From NCBI RefSeq assembly GCF_041080795.1, contig NZ_CP129674.1, positions 1,798,001-1,862,000 of the forward strand: 64,000 nt of DNA. The letters are read 5' to 3'. This DNA comes from Bifidobacterium sp. WK041_4_12. Lineage in GTDB: Bacteria > Actinomycetota > Actinomycetes > Actinomycetales > Bifidobacteriaceae. Shown here piece after piece: positions 17,827-27,701 of this stretch. The stretch's first letter is position 1. Each line of letters starts with the position of its first letter. The notes beneath the pieces are model-generated. The model was not told the DNA's origin. It was given only the letters and a program-made list of their open reading frames with translations, and did no database searches. The translations under genes and the position numbers were made by a program.

Positions 17827-20013
17827 CTAGAGCTGGCAGCTGACGCAGCCCTGGACCTCGGTTCCTTCGAGCGCCTGCTGACGGATGCGGATGTAATACA
17901 GGGTCTTGATGCCCTTGCGCCACGCATAGATCTGTGCTTTGTTGAAGTCACGGGTGGTTGCCGTGTCCGGGAAGAACAGCGTGAGCGACAGCCCTTGGTC
18001 CACGTGCTGCGTGGCGACTGCATAGGTGTCAACAATGGCCTTCCAGCCGATTTCGTACGCGTCGTCATAGTATTGTAGGTTGTCGTTGGTCATGTATGGC
18101 GCCGGGTAATAGACGCGGCCAATCTTGCCTTCCTTACGAATCTCGATCTTCGAAGCGATGGGATGAATCGAACTCGTGGAATGGTTGATGTAGCTGATTG
18201 AACCGGTTGGCGGCACCGCCTGGAGATTCTGGTTATAGATGCCGTCCTTGAGAATCGCAGCCTGCAACTGCTTCCAGTCATCGACGGTGGGAATCTCAAT
18301 CTTGAACTTGGCGAAGAGCTCACGCACGAACGAGGTCTGCGGTTCCAACGAGCGACGGCCATCGGTGTACTTATCGAAGTAGTTGCCCTCGCCAGCCGGC
18401 TTTGCATACGCAGACTTTTCAAAGCGGGCGAACGCTCTGCCGCGTTCGACCGCGATGCGATGCGACGCACGGTAGGCGTGGTATGCGACGGTCATGAAAT
18501 ACATGTCGGTGAAGTCAAGCGCCTCTGGTGAACCGTAATGCATGCCTTCGCGTGCCAGGAAGCCGTGAAGGTTCATCTCGCCGAGACCGATGGCATGCCC
18601 TTCTTCATTCGCACGACGAATCGAAGGTACGGCATCGATATGGGTGTGCTCTGCAACCGAAGTGAGCGCGCGTATCGAAGTCTCCACGGTATCGGCGAGG
18701 CCGCCATCAATGGCCTTCGCAATGTTGAGCGAGCCCAGGTTGCATGAAATGTCGCGGCCCACATGCTTGAAGGTCAGATCCTCGTTGAACTCGTTGGGTT
18801 CTTGAACCTGCAGAATCTCGGAGCACAGGTTGCTCATCGTGATGCGGCCGTCAATCGGGTTGGCTCGGTTCACGGTGTCTTCGAAGACGATGTACGGGTA
18901 GCCTGATTCAAACTGGATCTCAGCGATGGTCATGAAGAATTCGCGGGCATCGATGTACTGCTTCGTGATGCGGTCGTCGGCAACCATCTTGTCGTAGTTT
19001 TCGGTGATCGAAATATCTGACAGCGGCTTGCCATAGATGCGCTGAACGTCGTAAGGGCTGAAAAGCGCCATGGGCTTGCGTTGCTTGGCAAGTTCAAAGG
19101 TGATGTCAGGGATTACGACACCAAGCGAAAGCGACTTGATGCGAATCTTCTCATCGGCGTTCTCGCGCTTGGTGTCGAGGAATCGCAGAATATCGGGATG
19201 ATGTGCCGAAAGATACACGGCACCTGCCCCCTGGCGTGCGCCAAGCTGATTGGCATACGAGAAGGAGTCCTCAAGCAGCTTCATGACTGGGATGACACCG
19301 CTGGACTGGTTTTCGATATGCTTGATTGGCGCGCCGAGCTCGCGCAGATTGCTGAGCAGGAGCGCCACGCCGCCGCCACGCTTCGAAAGCTGGAGCGCGG
19401 CATTGATGCCACGCGAAATTGATTCCATATTGTCTTCGATGCGAACCAGGAAGCAGCTGACCGGCTCTCCGCGCTGAGCCTTGCCCAGATTCAGGAATGT
19501 CGGCGTTGCCGGCTGAAAACGCCCTTGAATGATCTCATCCGCATACTTGATGGCCATATCTTCGTCGCCCGATGCCAGTTCGAGAGCCACGGCTACGCAT
19601 CGCTGAGGGAAATCTTCAAGGTATTGCTTGCCATCGAAGGATTTCAACGCATACGAGGAATAGAACTTGAATGCCCCGAGGAAGGTTTCGAACTCGAAGC
19701 CGAGCGATTCGGCGTGGGCATAGATCTTGTCGAGGAATTCCGCAGAGTATTCGGCAAATACATCCTTGGCATAATACTGGTTCTCAAGCAGATAGCTCAG
19801 CCGTTCCCGCGTTGACTCGAATGGGCGAGTATTGGCGGCAACATGCGAATTCACGAATTCCCTTGCTGCCTGCTTGTCTTTGTCGAACTGAATCTTCCCG
19901 TTGCTGTCATAGAGATTCAGCATCGCGTTCAGCGAATGATAGTCGTGCGCCGAATCATAGGTCTCCTCGCTCGTCTGATCCATTTCGAGCGTGGTGTCTT
20001 CCTGAACTGCCAT
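17827..20013 (-). CDS. nrdE: Class Ib ribonucleotide reductase large subunit NrdE
   Basis: 728 aa, full length. It shows the large-subunit landmarks [30 protein letters not shown] with the active-site cysteine region, [20 protein letters not shown], and the redox-active C-terminal pair in [10 protein letters not shown]. The ATG at 20013 has GAAGGGGAAG upstream. It reduces ribonucleoside diphosphates with NrdF and is normally cotranscribed with it; here nrdF lies beyond the 15.7-kb catabolic island. nrdI ends 66 bp upstream. No nrdH was found in the window. Confidence 0.96.
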   Translation of the reverse strand: MAVQEDTTLEMDQTSEETYDSAHDYHSLNAMLNLYDSNGKIQFDKDKQAAREFVNSHVAANTRPFESTRERLSYLLENQYYAKDVFAEYSAEFLDKIYAHAESLGFEFETFLGAFKFYSSYALKSFDGKQYLEDFPQRCVAVALELASGDEDMAIKYADEIIQGRFQPATPTFLNLGKAQRGEPVSCFLVRIEDNMESISRGINAALQLSKRGGGVALLLSNLRELGAPIKHIENQSSGVIPVMKLLEDSFSYANQLGARQGAGAVYLSAHHPDILRFLDTKRENADEKIRIKSLSLGVVIPDITFELAKQRKPMALFSPYDVQRIYGKPLSDISITENYDKMVADDRITKQYIDAREFFMTIAEIQFESGYPYIVFEDTVNRANPIDGRITMSNLCSEILQVQEPNEFNEDLTFKHVGRDISCNLGSLNIAKAIDGGLADTVETSIRALTSVAEHTHIDAVPSIRRANEEGHAIGLGEMNLHGFLAREGMHYGSPEALDFTDMYFMTVAYHAYRASHRIAVERGRAFARFEKSAYAKPAGEGNYFDKYTDGRRSLEPQTSFVRELFAKFKIEIPTVDDWKQLQAAILKDGIYNQNLQAVPPTGSISYINHSTSSIHPIASKIEIRKEGKIGRVYYPAPYMTNDNLQYYDDAYEIGWKAIVDTYAVATQHVDQGLSLTLFFPDTATTRDFNKAQIYAWRKGIKTLYYIRIRQQALEGTEVQGCVSCQL

Positions 20014-20079
20014 TGCTTCCCCTTCACCGATTGTGTTGTCGTATTGTTGCGTATTCGTGTTTTCGTATGTGTGAGCCGC

Positions 20080-20640
20080 TCAAAGCTGGGCTGGTTGCTG
20101 CTGTTCCTTGAGATTGGCGAAGAATTCAGGAACTCCCTTGCGAACCTTGTCCTCGTCTTCCTTGGTACCCATGAGCTCGAAATAATAGAGGAATGGTACC
20201 TTGCACTTCTTGGATACCAGGTCACCCGCCATGCAGAAGGCTTCGCCGAAGTTGGTGTTGCCGGACGCTATGACTCCACGGATTCCATCGCGATTCTCAC
20301 GGTCGTTCAGGAACAGCTTGACCTGCGTCGGAACTGCCTTGTCAGGAGTGCCGCCACCATAGGTGGGAACGACAAGGATGTACGGCTCACGGATGTTCAG
20401 CGAGCCACCTCGACGGTGGAGGGGAATTCGATATACGTTGATTCCCTCACGCTCAAGATGGCAGTTCCTGATGAATCGTGCGGTGTTCTCCGAGGCTGAT
20501 GAGAAGAACACCACCGCTCCCCTGACGTCACCTTCCGCAGGAATATCCGGTGTGCTGACTGCTGGATTGCCGTCAGTGCCTTCATGCCGTTGATCGATGT
20601 CACTGGCTGCATTGGTCGCTTGCTCAAGTGTTCCGTTCAT
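20080..20640 (-). CDS. nrdI: Flavodoxin-like ribonucleotide reductase cofactor protein NrdI
   Basis: 186 aa. The core from about residue 42 is NrdI ([44 protein letters not shown]), with FMN-loop sequences. It supplies the oxidant that builds the Mn-tyrosyl radical in NrdF. About 40 N-terminal residues are an unusual polar extension; GAGGGGGATTC before the ATG at 20640 supports the long start. It is first in the nrdI-nrdE unit and has paired NrdR boxes upstream. Confidence 0.94.
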   Translation of the reverse strand: MNGTLEQATNAASDIDQRHEGTDGNPAVSTPDIPAEGDVRGAVVFFSSASENTARFIRNCHLEREGINVYRIPLHRRGGSLNIREPYILVVPTYGGGTPDKAVPTQVKLFLNDRENRDGIRGVIASGNTNFGEAFCMAGDLVSKKCKVPFLYYFELMGTKEDEDKVRKGVPEFFANLKEQQQPAQL

Positions 20641-20714
20641 GAATCCCCCTCATCAACGGGTGCGACTCCCACAGCAGCATCCGCAGACTCAATTATCTCA
20701 AACCATTGCGGAAA

Positions 20715-20761
20715 CTACTATATCTAGGTACTGCCCCCAATAGCAACACTAGATATAGTGT
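20715..20761. promoter_or_regulatory. Paired NrdR boxes upstream of nrdI
   Basis: Box 1 at 20746-20761 reads ACACTAGATATAGTGT, close to the NrdR consensus. Box 2 at 20715-20730 (core CTATATCTAG) is weaker. Their starts are 31 bp apart, about three helical turns, as expected for cooperative NrdR binding. They should repress the nrdIE promoter when dATP is plentiful. Confidence 0.8.
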
Positions 20762-20965
20762 TTCATGTGGTCAATATCACATTGATGTAATTTGACAGTC
20801 TATGCGCTCTACGAACTACTCTGTTCGCGAGATGTCGAGTTTTGTTGCCTTTTTCAGGTATCACGACTGATTTTCGTTGAAACATTCACGAGAATCAGCG
20901 AAAAATGAACGGATATATCTGAGAATTGCCGCAAAACTCGAAGTCGTAGGTTTTTTTGTCCCTTT
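20762..20965. other. Gap between the NrdR boxes and the hisC-like gene
   Basis: Noncoding; it completes the 325-bp space between nrdI and the hisC-like gene. Both genes are on the minus strand, so the segment holds the hisC-like 3' region and the distal nrdI promoter. No strong terminator hairpin was found. Confidence 0.4.
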
Positions 20966-22048
20966 TCAGACCAAAAGACCAGCGGTTTTTAGCTTGGAGC
21001 ATGTCTGGATGACCAGATCATTGGCGGCAGCCTCGCCGATGGTGAAGCGGATACCCTCTCCAGCAAAGACTCGAGTGGAAAGACCTGCCTGGATGAAGTA
21101 TTGCTCCGCCTCTTCGGTTTTGTCACCAAACTGAATCCAGAAGAAGTTGGCCTCGGCATCAGGAATCGTCCATCCTTGTTCCCGCAATGCGGTGAGCACA
21201 CGCTGACGCTCCGAGATGATGACCTGAACGCGGTCGTTGAGTTCATCGTACGCATCCAGACTTGCCAGCGCAGCAGTCTGAGCAACGCGAGAAACACCGA
21301 AGGGCAATGCCACCTTGCGCATGCCATCGATGACCTCTTCAGGAGCAACCGCATATCCAATGCGCAATCCGGCCAAGCCATAGGCCTTCGAGAAGGTCTG
21401 GGCTACGACAACATTGGGGTATTCATGAAACAGTTCCATGGCGACGGCCGTGTTGGGGTCGGTATTGAACTGGAAGTATGCCTCGTCAAAGAGCACGAGA
21501 ACATCGCTGGGAACGGCATCCAGCAACTTTCGCGCCTCGGTCTCGCTCACAGGAGTCGCGGTGGGGTTGTTTGGATTGTTGACAATGATCAGACGCGTCT
21601 TGTCATTCACGGCAGCAATCATCGCATCGATGTCATGATGTCCGTCAGCGGTCAATGGCACCTGATGGCTGTTCGCGCCTGCAGTGGCAACGATGATCGG
21701 ATATGCCTCGAAGCTTCTCCAAGGATAGACGACTTCATCGCCTGGCCCTGCAACCAACTGAATCAGCTGGGTAATCACCTCGGTCGATCCACAGCCTAGG
21801 CATATGTTTTCCGGTTTTACGCCCGTTTCCTGAGCGAGGCGTTCCACGACTCCCCACCCGCGCATGTCGGGATATCGGTTGATGGAATCCAACGCATCCT
21901 TGCGTATCGCTGCCTTGACGCTTGCAAGCGGCTCAAAGGGATTCTCATTGCTTGAAATCTTATAAGTACGACGATCGGACTCCGGGGCTGGCTTCCCTTG
22001 CTTGTATGAAGGAAGAAGGTCTATGTCCGCACGATGTTTGAAAGCCAT
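20966..22048 (-). CDS. HisC-like aminotransferase (histidinol-phosphate or aromatic)
   Basis: 360 aa, class I/II PLP aminotransferase. Motifs are NENPFEPL, CLGCGSTEVI, VNNPNNPTATP, the PLP lysine in SKAYGLAGLRIGYA, and an FFWIQFGD block near the C-terminus. In actinobacteria this subfamily includes both histidinol-phosphate aminotransferase and the aromatic (Pat) aminotransferase. No other histidine genes are nearby, so the aromatic role is as likely. Minus strand, single gene. Confidence 0.85.
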   Translation of the reverse strand: MAFKHRADIDLLPSYKQGKPAPESDRRTYKISSNENPFEPLASVKAAIRKDALDSINRYPDMRGWGVVERLAQETGVKPENICLGCGSTEVITQLIQLVAGPGDEVVYPWRSFEAYPIIVATAGANSHQVPLTADGHHDIDAMIAAVNDKTRLIIVNNPNNPTATPVSETEARKLLDAVPSDVLVLFDEAYFQFNTDPNTAVAMELFHEYPNVVVAQTFSKAYGLAGLRIGYAVAPEEVIDGMRKVALPFGVSRVAQTAALASLDAYDELNDRVQVIISERQRVLTALREQGWTIPDAEANFFWIQFGDKTEEAEQYFIQAGLSTRVFAGEGIRFTIGEAAANDLVIQTCSKLKTAGLLV

Positions 22049-22279
22049 AGCCCTATCCTATGCCCTGGCCTGACATAGAAATCCGAGCCGTCACACGCTC
22101 CACCTGCAAAACCGGGCTTTGCCATCGCACCATCCAGATGTTAGCTATCACATTCGCCACCTCGATTGCAGATTCGTCTTAGCTTTTTCTTATAGGCGGT
22201 AATAGATTCCCGATATCGCAGAGGAAATCGGGAAAACCAGAAGCATGCGGAAAAGGCGATTGCATGATATTGATAAACC

Positions 22280-23500
22280 ATGGCAACAGATTCAATACAC
22301 CAGGGCATCTCTTTCGACGATCAGCCGCTGGGATTTTCAACGCGAAGCATCCACCTAGGCAATGGCACGGACGCAGAGACAGGCGCGATTCGTAGGCCAA
22401 TCACGCTTGCCAACGCATATGCTCTCCCCTACGACGCATCCGAACTGAACTGGTCAAGCTCGGATCTCAACCTCTATGCAAGGAATGGCCATCCCAACCA
22501 GCGCTATCTTGAAACTAAGATAGCCAATCTGGAAGGCAGCGAGGATGCCGTCGTGCTGGCATCGGGCGTTGCAGCTCTGGCCGCAACATTCACGACCTTC
22601 CTTTCGAGCGGAGATCACGCCATCTTCTCGGACACCACCTACATCGCGGCATACCGGCTGCTGAACGAAATACTTCCCAAAAAATACGGTATCGAAACCA
22701 GCATCATCGATACGTCGGATGCGAAGAACGTGGAACGCGCAATCCGGCCCAATACCAAGCTCATCCATATCGAAACCCCTGCGAACCCCACATTGAAGGT
22801 GAGCGACATTGCAACGGTTGCACGATATGCGCATGATGCGAACCCAGAGATTCTGGTGAGCGTCGACAACACATTCAACTCACCGTTCAACGTTCAGCCC
22901 ATCCAGCTTGGGGCTGACATCGTGATCGAAAGCCTGACGAAGTACATCAACGGACACGGCGATGCGCTCGGCGGTTCCATCGCGGCGAGCAAAGCGCTTA
23001 CCGACCAGATTCGCTTCACGTCACAGGTGAACTATGGCGGTGTCATCAGCCCGTTCAACGCCTGGCTTATCAACAGAGGCTCGGTCACCTTGCCGCTGAG
23101 AATGAGACAGCACAACGCTTCAGCGCAGCGCATTGCCGAATACCTTGAAAGTCATCCGAAGGTGAGCTTCGTCGCCTACCCTGGTCTGAAGAGTCATCCT
23201 GGCCATGACATCGCGGCCAGCCAGCTGATTGGCCCGGATGCCGGGTATTCAGGAGTGCTGAGCTTTGGATTGCATACCGACCATGACGGTTACAATCGTT
23301 TCATCGCAGCGCTGCAGATCGTGACTTCGGCCGTGTCGCTCGGCCATGACGAAAGCCTCATCGTGTTCCTTGGAGAAGACGACGAACGACAGTATCTCTA
23401 TCCAGAGGCCTTCCATCAAGGCTTTCTGAGATTCTCGGTGGGATTGGAAGATGCCGACGACCTGATTCGTGACCTCGATCAGGCATTGCGCGCGTGCTAG
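22280..23500 (+). CDS. Cys/Met-metabolism PLP enzyme (cystathionine gamma-synthase/lyase or methionine gamma-lyase type)
   Basis: 406 aa. Family landmarks are YARNGHPNQRYLETKIANLEG, a PLP-stacking region ASGVAALAAT, SVDNTFNSPF, and the PLP lysine in ESLTKYINGHGDALGG. The family includes trans-sulfuration enzymes and methionine gamma-lyases; the sequence alone does not pick the reaction. It is a single gene on the plus strand with no sulfur-metabolism partner next to it. Confidence 0.88.
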   Translation: MATDSIHQGISFDDQPLGFSTRSIHLGNGTDAETGAIRRPITLANAYALPYDASELNWSSSDLNLYARNGHPNQRYLETKIANLEGSEDAVVLASGVAALAATFTTFLSSGDHAIFSDTTYIAAYRLLNEILPKKYGIETSIIDTSDAKNVERAIRPNTKLIHIETPANPTLKVSDIATVARYAHDANPEILVSVDNTFNSPFNVQPIQLGADIVIESLTKYINGHGDALGGSIAASKALTDQIRFTSQVNYGGVISPFNAWLINRGSVTLPLRMRQHNASAQRIAEYLESHPKVSFVAYPGLKSHPGHDIAASQLIGPDAGYSGVLSFGLHTDHDGYNRFIAALQIVTSAVSLGHDESLIVFLGEDDERQYLYPEAFHQGFLRFSVGLEDADDLIRDLDQALRAC

Positions 23501-23526
23501 CGAAGCGCACAGCATCGTTTTACAAG

Positions 23527-23579
23527 CAGCACCGTTTCAACAACAGCACTGTTTCACAAACAGCACCGTTTCAACAACA
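23527..23579. repeat. 17-bp tandem repeat, three copies
   Basis: Units begin at 23527, 23544 and 23561 with core CAGCACCGTTTCAACAA; the middle copy has small changes. It lies between the convergent PLP-enzyme gene and groES terminator. No function is evident. Confidence 0.8.
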
Positions 23580-23592
23580 TAAGCGTATGAAA

Positions 23593-23627
23593 AACCCCGC
23601 AGAGCATCGTACAATGCCTGCGGGGTT
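23593..23627 (-). terminator. groES intrinsic terminator
   Basis: Stem AACCCCGCAG (23593-23602) with CTGCGGGGTT (23618-23627). On the minus strand it is followed by a T-run, 17 bp beyond the groES stop codon. Confidence 0.85.
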
Positions 23628-23644
23628 AGCCATCAGCTTTGGTA

Positions 23645-23938
23645 TTACTTCAAGATAGCCAAAACGTCACGAGCCGAAACGATGAGCAGATCTTCACCGT
23701 CATAGTGAACTTCCGTGCCGCCGTACTTCGAGTAGAGAACCTTGTCTCCAGTCTTCACGTCAACAGGAACACGCTCGCCCTTGTCGTCACGACGACCAGG
23801 TCCGACCGCAAGAACTTCGCCCTGCTGTGGCTTTTCTTTTGCTGTATCTGGAATTACAAGACCAGAGGCTGTTGTGGTTTCAGCCGCTGCCTGCTTGATG
23901 ACAATTTTGTCTTCCAACGGTGTGAGTGAGATCGACAC
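23645..23938 (-). CDS. groES: Co-chaperonin GroES
   Basis: 97 aa, standard GroES length, with [12 protein letters not shown] at the N-terminus, a mobile loop and the C-terminal [14 protein letters not shown]. The start is GTG at 23938 with a strong GAGGAGG; the frame runs further upstream but lacks homology. groEL is not adjacent, as in many actinobacteria with separate groES. A CIRCE element 118 bp upstream indicates HrcA repression and heat-shock control. Confidence 0.96.
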   Translation of the reverse strand: MSISLTPLEDKIVIKQAAAETTTASGLVIPDTAKEKPQQGEVLAVGPGRRDDKGERVPVDVKTGDKVLYSKYGGTEVHYDGEDLLIVSARDVLAILK

Positions 23939-24055
23939 TGTGGACCTCCTCTTTCTTATAAGAGAATCAATATGTTTCGCGCCGTAACCCACGTCGAGAG
24001 GCTGACGGGACACTCCACACGGGTCATTCGCGCTACACGACATGGTAGCGCGAAA

Positions 24056-24082
24056 TTAGCACTCTGCCAACTCGAGTGCTAA
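24056..24082. promoter_or_regulatory. CIRCE element (HrcA operator)
   Basis: The exact inverted repeat TTAGCACTC, 9-bp spacer, GAGTGCTAA lies upstream of groES. This is the perfect HrcA-binding consensus. Confidence 0.95.
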
Positions 24083-24119
24083 CGGCCGTCGAAAAGCAGC
24101 TCAGAGCGAAACCAAAGAA

Positions 24120-25772
24120 TCAGTGATTGCCTCGTCTTGAAAGGATCGTTTCAAGCCCGATGCTCAGCGATTCAGAACTCTGTGTCGGAGGCTCGACCTC
24201 TGCATGAATCTCGTCGGCATGGAACTGCTCAGCATTGGCATTATTGTTGTCGAGAGCAAACGCTGACCCATTGTCAGCAGCAGCGTTTGGACTGTCTGCC
24301 TGCGTGTGCCCCGACTTGACTTTGTCAACGACACCTGCGACAACGATTTCACGGGTTTCATCCTCTGGCTGCTGCGGTTGAGTGGAGGTGTCCACCTTGT
24401 GAGCCGATGGTGCTGATCGCTTGATACTCGGGGATGCTGCGGTTGCAGATGAATCCTCAAGGTGAGGAGTTGCCACCGCTGGCTTCTTCTGAGCATTCGA
24501 TGCGGAATTCGTTGAGGACTTCATTGCGGAGTTCACTGCGGACTTCATTGTGGAGTTCGCTGCGGTCTGCTGCTTCCCTTGGGGCTTGCCCTGAGCCGTG
24601 CTCTGAGTCTTGCCTTGAGTTTTACCTTGAGTTTTGTCCGCCGATTGATGTCTGCTCTTGGGCTTCGGCTTTGCTACGGCAACCTGCTTGCTGGATTTGA
24701 TCTCTCGACTTTCGGGCCCGTCATTCTGCAGATTACGAGTCTCGCTGACCGATCCGAGCGAGAAGGAAATCAGATCCTGTGAAGCGGCTTTCTGCTGCGA
24801 ATCCTGTTCAAGCTTTGGCATATCGACGTTGGGCAACGATGCCTTGCGCGCGGCAGCCGACTCTTGTGGCTTCTTCTGTGGCTTCGACGCGCCACCTGAT
24901 GCGCGGGACGACTTGGGCTTCGAGACGGCCACATCGGTACGCGCCTGAACGCTTACGCTGGCTGGAGACGGCACCGACGCAGGCCGTGAAGCTTCAGACG
25001 CCCGCTTCGAGCGCTGCTGCTCCTGCTTGGCGAGCTGAAGAATCCGTTGAATTTCAGCCTTATTCAGCACGTCGGTCGCTGTTGCAGGAGCAGACTGTGC
25101 CTGTTGGCCGGAAGAAGGAGTGCGTACATGCCGTTGAGCCTGACGATTGCTCGGCTGCACGGATGATTGCCTCGTCTCAATGTCTGCCGACTGCGAGGCT
25201 TTCCTGTATTCGCGAGTATCAGTCTGCGGCTTGGCAGTGGCATTTGATGTGGCGGATGGCGTTGTGGAAGCACCTTTTGAACTTTGTGCAACGCGCAATT
25301 CCCACGCTCGGGCCGACTTCGCAGCATGCGCGCCAAGCAGCAAAACAGCGAGAAGCAGCAGCGCTGGAATTACCGCATACAGCATGGAGATGGTCTTGGT
25401 GGCCCCGAGTATCACCAATGCGACAGTCACTATGGCAAGCGTTGCGACGATGCGCTGTCGCCTTCGAATGGCTGCACGTCTCGTCTGCCGAATTCGCTCA
25501 ATATGCTCCTGTTTGTGCGCAGCAATGCTTTGCGTCTTTTCAGAGTCCATGAACGAACCTTTCACCCTTTGCATGCCGGCAACATGCGACTTCGTATCAC
25601 CAACGCGTGCAGCATCTTCTTGAGTTACCACATGCAGCGATGAGGAGTATCTGTCTTCGCGATGCTCCGATGCACGTCTCATCCCCATTATGGTCTTTCC
25701 CGGTAACCAACCGCAAATGAGAAGCACAGCAATCACTAAGAGTACGATGCTGCTTAGTGATTCATAGTCCAT
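24120..25772 (-). CDS. Large membrane protein with disordered tail, SepX-like by topology and synteny
   Basis: 550 aa. One transmembrane helix at the N-terminus (about 8-24), a basic stretch, then a helical hairpin (about 108-123 and 130-148), then some 400 residues of low-complexity Ser/Gln/Lys/Ala sequence with short repeats such as KTQGKTQGK. It lies next to a RimJ-like acetyltransferase, 5-FCL, an FmdB-type protein and mscL. In mycobacteria and streptomycetes the same neighbourhood holds a membrane protein of this topology (SepX/Rv0996 type) connected with division and sporulation septa. Identity as SepX is inference from position and topology only; the tail is not alignable by eye. Confidence 0.6.
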   Translation of the reverse strand: MDYESLSSIVLLVIAVLLICGWLPGKTIMGMRRASEHREDRYSSSLHVVTQEDAARVGDTKSHVAGMQRVKGSFMDSEKTQSIAAHKQEHIERIRQTRRAAIRRRQRIVATLAIVTVALVILGATKTISMLYAVIPALLLLAVLLLGAHAAKSARAWELRVAQSSKGASTTPSATSNATAKPQTDTREYRKASQSADIETRQSSVQPSNRQAQRHVRTPSSGQQAQSAPATATDVLNKAEIQRILQLAKQEQQRSKRASEASRPASVPSPASVSVQARTDVAVSKPKSSRASGGASKPQKKPQESAAARKASLPNVDMPKLEQDSQQKAASQDLISFSLGSVSETRNLQNDGPESREIKSSKQVAVAKPKPKSRHQSADKTQGKTQGKTQSTAQGKPQGKQQTAANSTMKSAVNSAMKSSTNSASNAQKKPAVATPHLEDSSATAASPSIKRSAPSAHKVDTSTQPQQPEDETREIVVAGVVDKVKSGHTQADSPNAAADNGSAFALDNNNANAEQFHADEIHAEVEPPTQSSESLSIGLETILSRRGNH

Positions 25773-25935
25773 ATGGCCTACGATAGAGTAAGAATGTTGA
25801 TTATGTAATAAAAGTCGTGGCGTGTCGAATAAATTCAGTCGCTCGCATGCATCTCTGGTCAGCCTTCACCAACCGTAGTCGTTCAAGGCCACCTAAGGCC
25901 ACTTATAGCCGCTCGTCATCGAGTTTCCCAGCTGT

Positions 25936-26598
25936 TCAACGGTCAAAACGGCCAAGCCGGTCAACGACGGTGCCGTCCACATCGCTTAGCAGCAATACGT
26001 AAGCTTCGTGATCTCTCCACTCACCATTGATATACATGTACTCTCTGTGCAGGCCTTCCCTCGGAATGCCCAATTTCTCGACCACACGCTTGGATCGACC
26101 GTTTGAGGGCAGAATATCGATTTCCAGACGATGCAGTCTCGGCCCGTCGACTGCGCCAAACGCCCAATCAGCAAGCATGGCGAGGGCAAGAGGAGTGAAT
26201 CCACGCCCGGCATGATTCTGGTCAATCCAATATCCGACCGTCCCGGTTCTCATTGAGCCATAGCAAATTGCCCCCAGTGATATCTGCCCTACGATCCGGC
26301 CCTCGAATTCGACCATGAACACTATCTCTGAACCCGCCTCGGCCAGCTCTCGCTCGCGGCGCACCCACTGATAGAACGAAATGCCCTGACCATGCATCGG
26401 ATCGCTTGACTCCCAAGGTTCAAGCCAGTCACGATTGTTGCACCTCAGCGTGTTCCACTCAACGTCATCCTCTTCGCGCAGGGGGCGAAGACTGATCGCA
26501 GGCCTACCCTCGGGAGCGACAATTTCAGTCGGCGTACGGAAATGACCATTGTCGATGCGTGACCGAAACGCGTCCATAAATGTTTGGAAAACGGACAT
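25936..26598 (-). CDS. GNAT acetyltransferase, RimJ-like
   Basis: 220 aa. The GNAT core is visible: LRPLREEDDVEWNTLR, VGQISLGAICYG, GTVGYWIDQNHAGRGFTPLAL (acetyl-CoA loop), and LEIDILPSNGRSKRVVEKLGIPREG. This fits the RimJ/RimL branch that acetylates protein N-termini, including ribosomal proteins. The start at 26598 begins the conserved region; the frame extends upstream to 26682 without support. It is divergent from the 5-FCL gene, an arrangement common in actinobacteria. Confidence 0.88.
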   Translation of the reverse strand: MSVFQTFMDAFRSRIDNGHFRTPTEIVAPEGRPAISLRPLREEDDVEWNTLRCNNRDWLEPWESSDPMHGQGISFYQWVRRERELAEAGSEIVFMVEFEGRIVGQISLGAICYGSMRTGTVGYWIDQNHAGRGFTPLALAMLADWAFGAVDGPRLHRLEIDILPSNGRSKRVVEKLGIPREGLHREYMYINGEWRDHEAYVLLLSDVDGTVVDRLGRFDR

Positions 26599-26666
26599 GC
26601 CGCCATTATCGCACCGTTCACGCCGAGAACTGGTAGATTGCCTCGCCGCGCGCCATACTGGTGGAC

Positions 26667-27260
26667 ATGGAAAGCATCGCATCTCAGAAATCGGCTTTGC
26701 GCCACACCATATTGCGCCGCCGTTCGCTAGTTCCTCAGACCAGCCGTCTCGCCTCGGCGAAGCAGCTTGCGCATGTCACACAGCGGGTTGACCTCGTCAA
26801 GGCGCACGCCACGATTGCCTGCTTCGTGTCGATGGGCAGCGAGGTTCGAACATCAGGGTTGTTGCAGTATTGCATGGAGCAGTCTGTGCGGGTTCTTGTG
26901 CCTCGTCTCGGCAAGGGCCTGGATATGGGATGGAGCTATTATTCCGGCGCTGAAACCTTGGAGGACAAGGGAGAGCGCCGTCCTGCAGAGCCGACCGACG
27001 AGATTCTTCCGCCCGAGGCGCTTGAGCAGGCCACGACCATCATCATTGCCGCTCTCGCGGTAGACAGCCAGGGCAATCGCCTCGGACGCGGTGCAGGCTG
27101 GTACGATCAGGCGCTGCAATACCGCAATCCAGACGCTCGTATCATTGCCGTCTGCTGGCCTTGGGAAGTGTCCCAGGTCCCCATCCCCCATGATTCGAAC
27201 GATGTGGCGGTTGATGGTGTGCTCACCCCCTTGGATTTCACGCCCATAGACAAGCCTTGA
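26667..27260 (+). CDS. 5-formyltetrahydrofolate cyclo-ligase
   Basis: 197 aa. It has an N-terminal SQKSALRHTILRRR block and the substrate/ATP motif GRGAGWYDQAL near residue 147. It converts 5-formyl-THF to 5,10-methenyl-THF with ATP, recycling inhibitory folate. The ATG at 26667 is used; a GTG at 26661 is an equal alternative. The FmdB-type gene follows on the same strand, an order also seen in mycobacteria. Confidence 0.9.
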   Translation: MESIASQKSALRHTILRRRSLVPQTSRLASAKQLAHVTQRVDLVKAHATIACFVSMGSEVRTSGLLQYCMEQSVRVLVPRLGKGLDMGWSYYSGAETLEDKGERRPAEPTDEILPPEALEQATTIIIAALAVDSQGNRLGRGAGWYDQALQYRNPDARIIAVCWPWEVSQVPIPHDSNDVAVDGVLTPLDFTPIDKP

Positions 27261-27387
27261 GGCACAAGACCGTAGAGAGTGCAATAATACGGTCTGGAGC
27301 ATTGAGCGCAGTCTATACTGTCTTAATGCAGCACTGTCTGAGTGCAGCGCAGTGCTATGTTGTTGGTGAATCAAGAATCAGTGGAGG

Positions 27388-27597
27388 ATGACCTTGCCTA
27401 CCTATCATTACCGTTGCAAGAACTGTCAATATGATTTCACGGAACAGCAGTCGTTCAACGATGATCCGATCACCGTCTGCCCACGATGTGGTCAGGCTCA
27501 GATTCGTAAGATTTTTTCCGCCGTTCCCATTGAATTCAAAGGACACGGCTTCTATCGCACCGATTCGGGTTCGCATTCGAGCTCGTCATCGAAGTAA
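27388..27597 (+). CDS. FmdB-family zinc-ribbon protein (Ruc-like)
   Basis: 69 aa. An N-terminal zinc ribbon has two CxxC pairs (CKNCQ and CPRCG), followed by IRKIFSAVPIEFKGHGFY and a Ser-rich disordered tail. The mycobacterial homolog in the same 5-FCL neighbourhood (Rv0991c, Ruc) is a redox-activated chaperone, so a similar thiol-switch role is plausible; this is inferred from family and synteny. Confidence 0.88.
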   Translation: MTLPTYHYRCKNCQYDFTEQQSFNDDPITVCPRCGQAQIRKIFSAVPIEFKGHGFYRTDSGSHSSSSSK

Positions 27598-27701
27598 TTC
27601 CACCCATATCAGCGACAATTTTCCAGAGCCATGCAATCACATTCGACCACATGCTCGTGAGCGAGATGCATTCTTGAAGCGATCCGTTCAAGAATTGCTC
27701 A

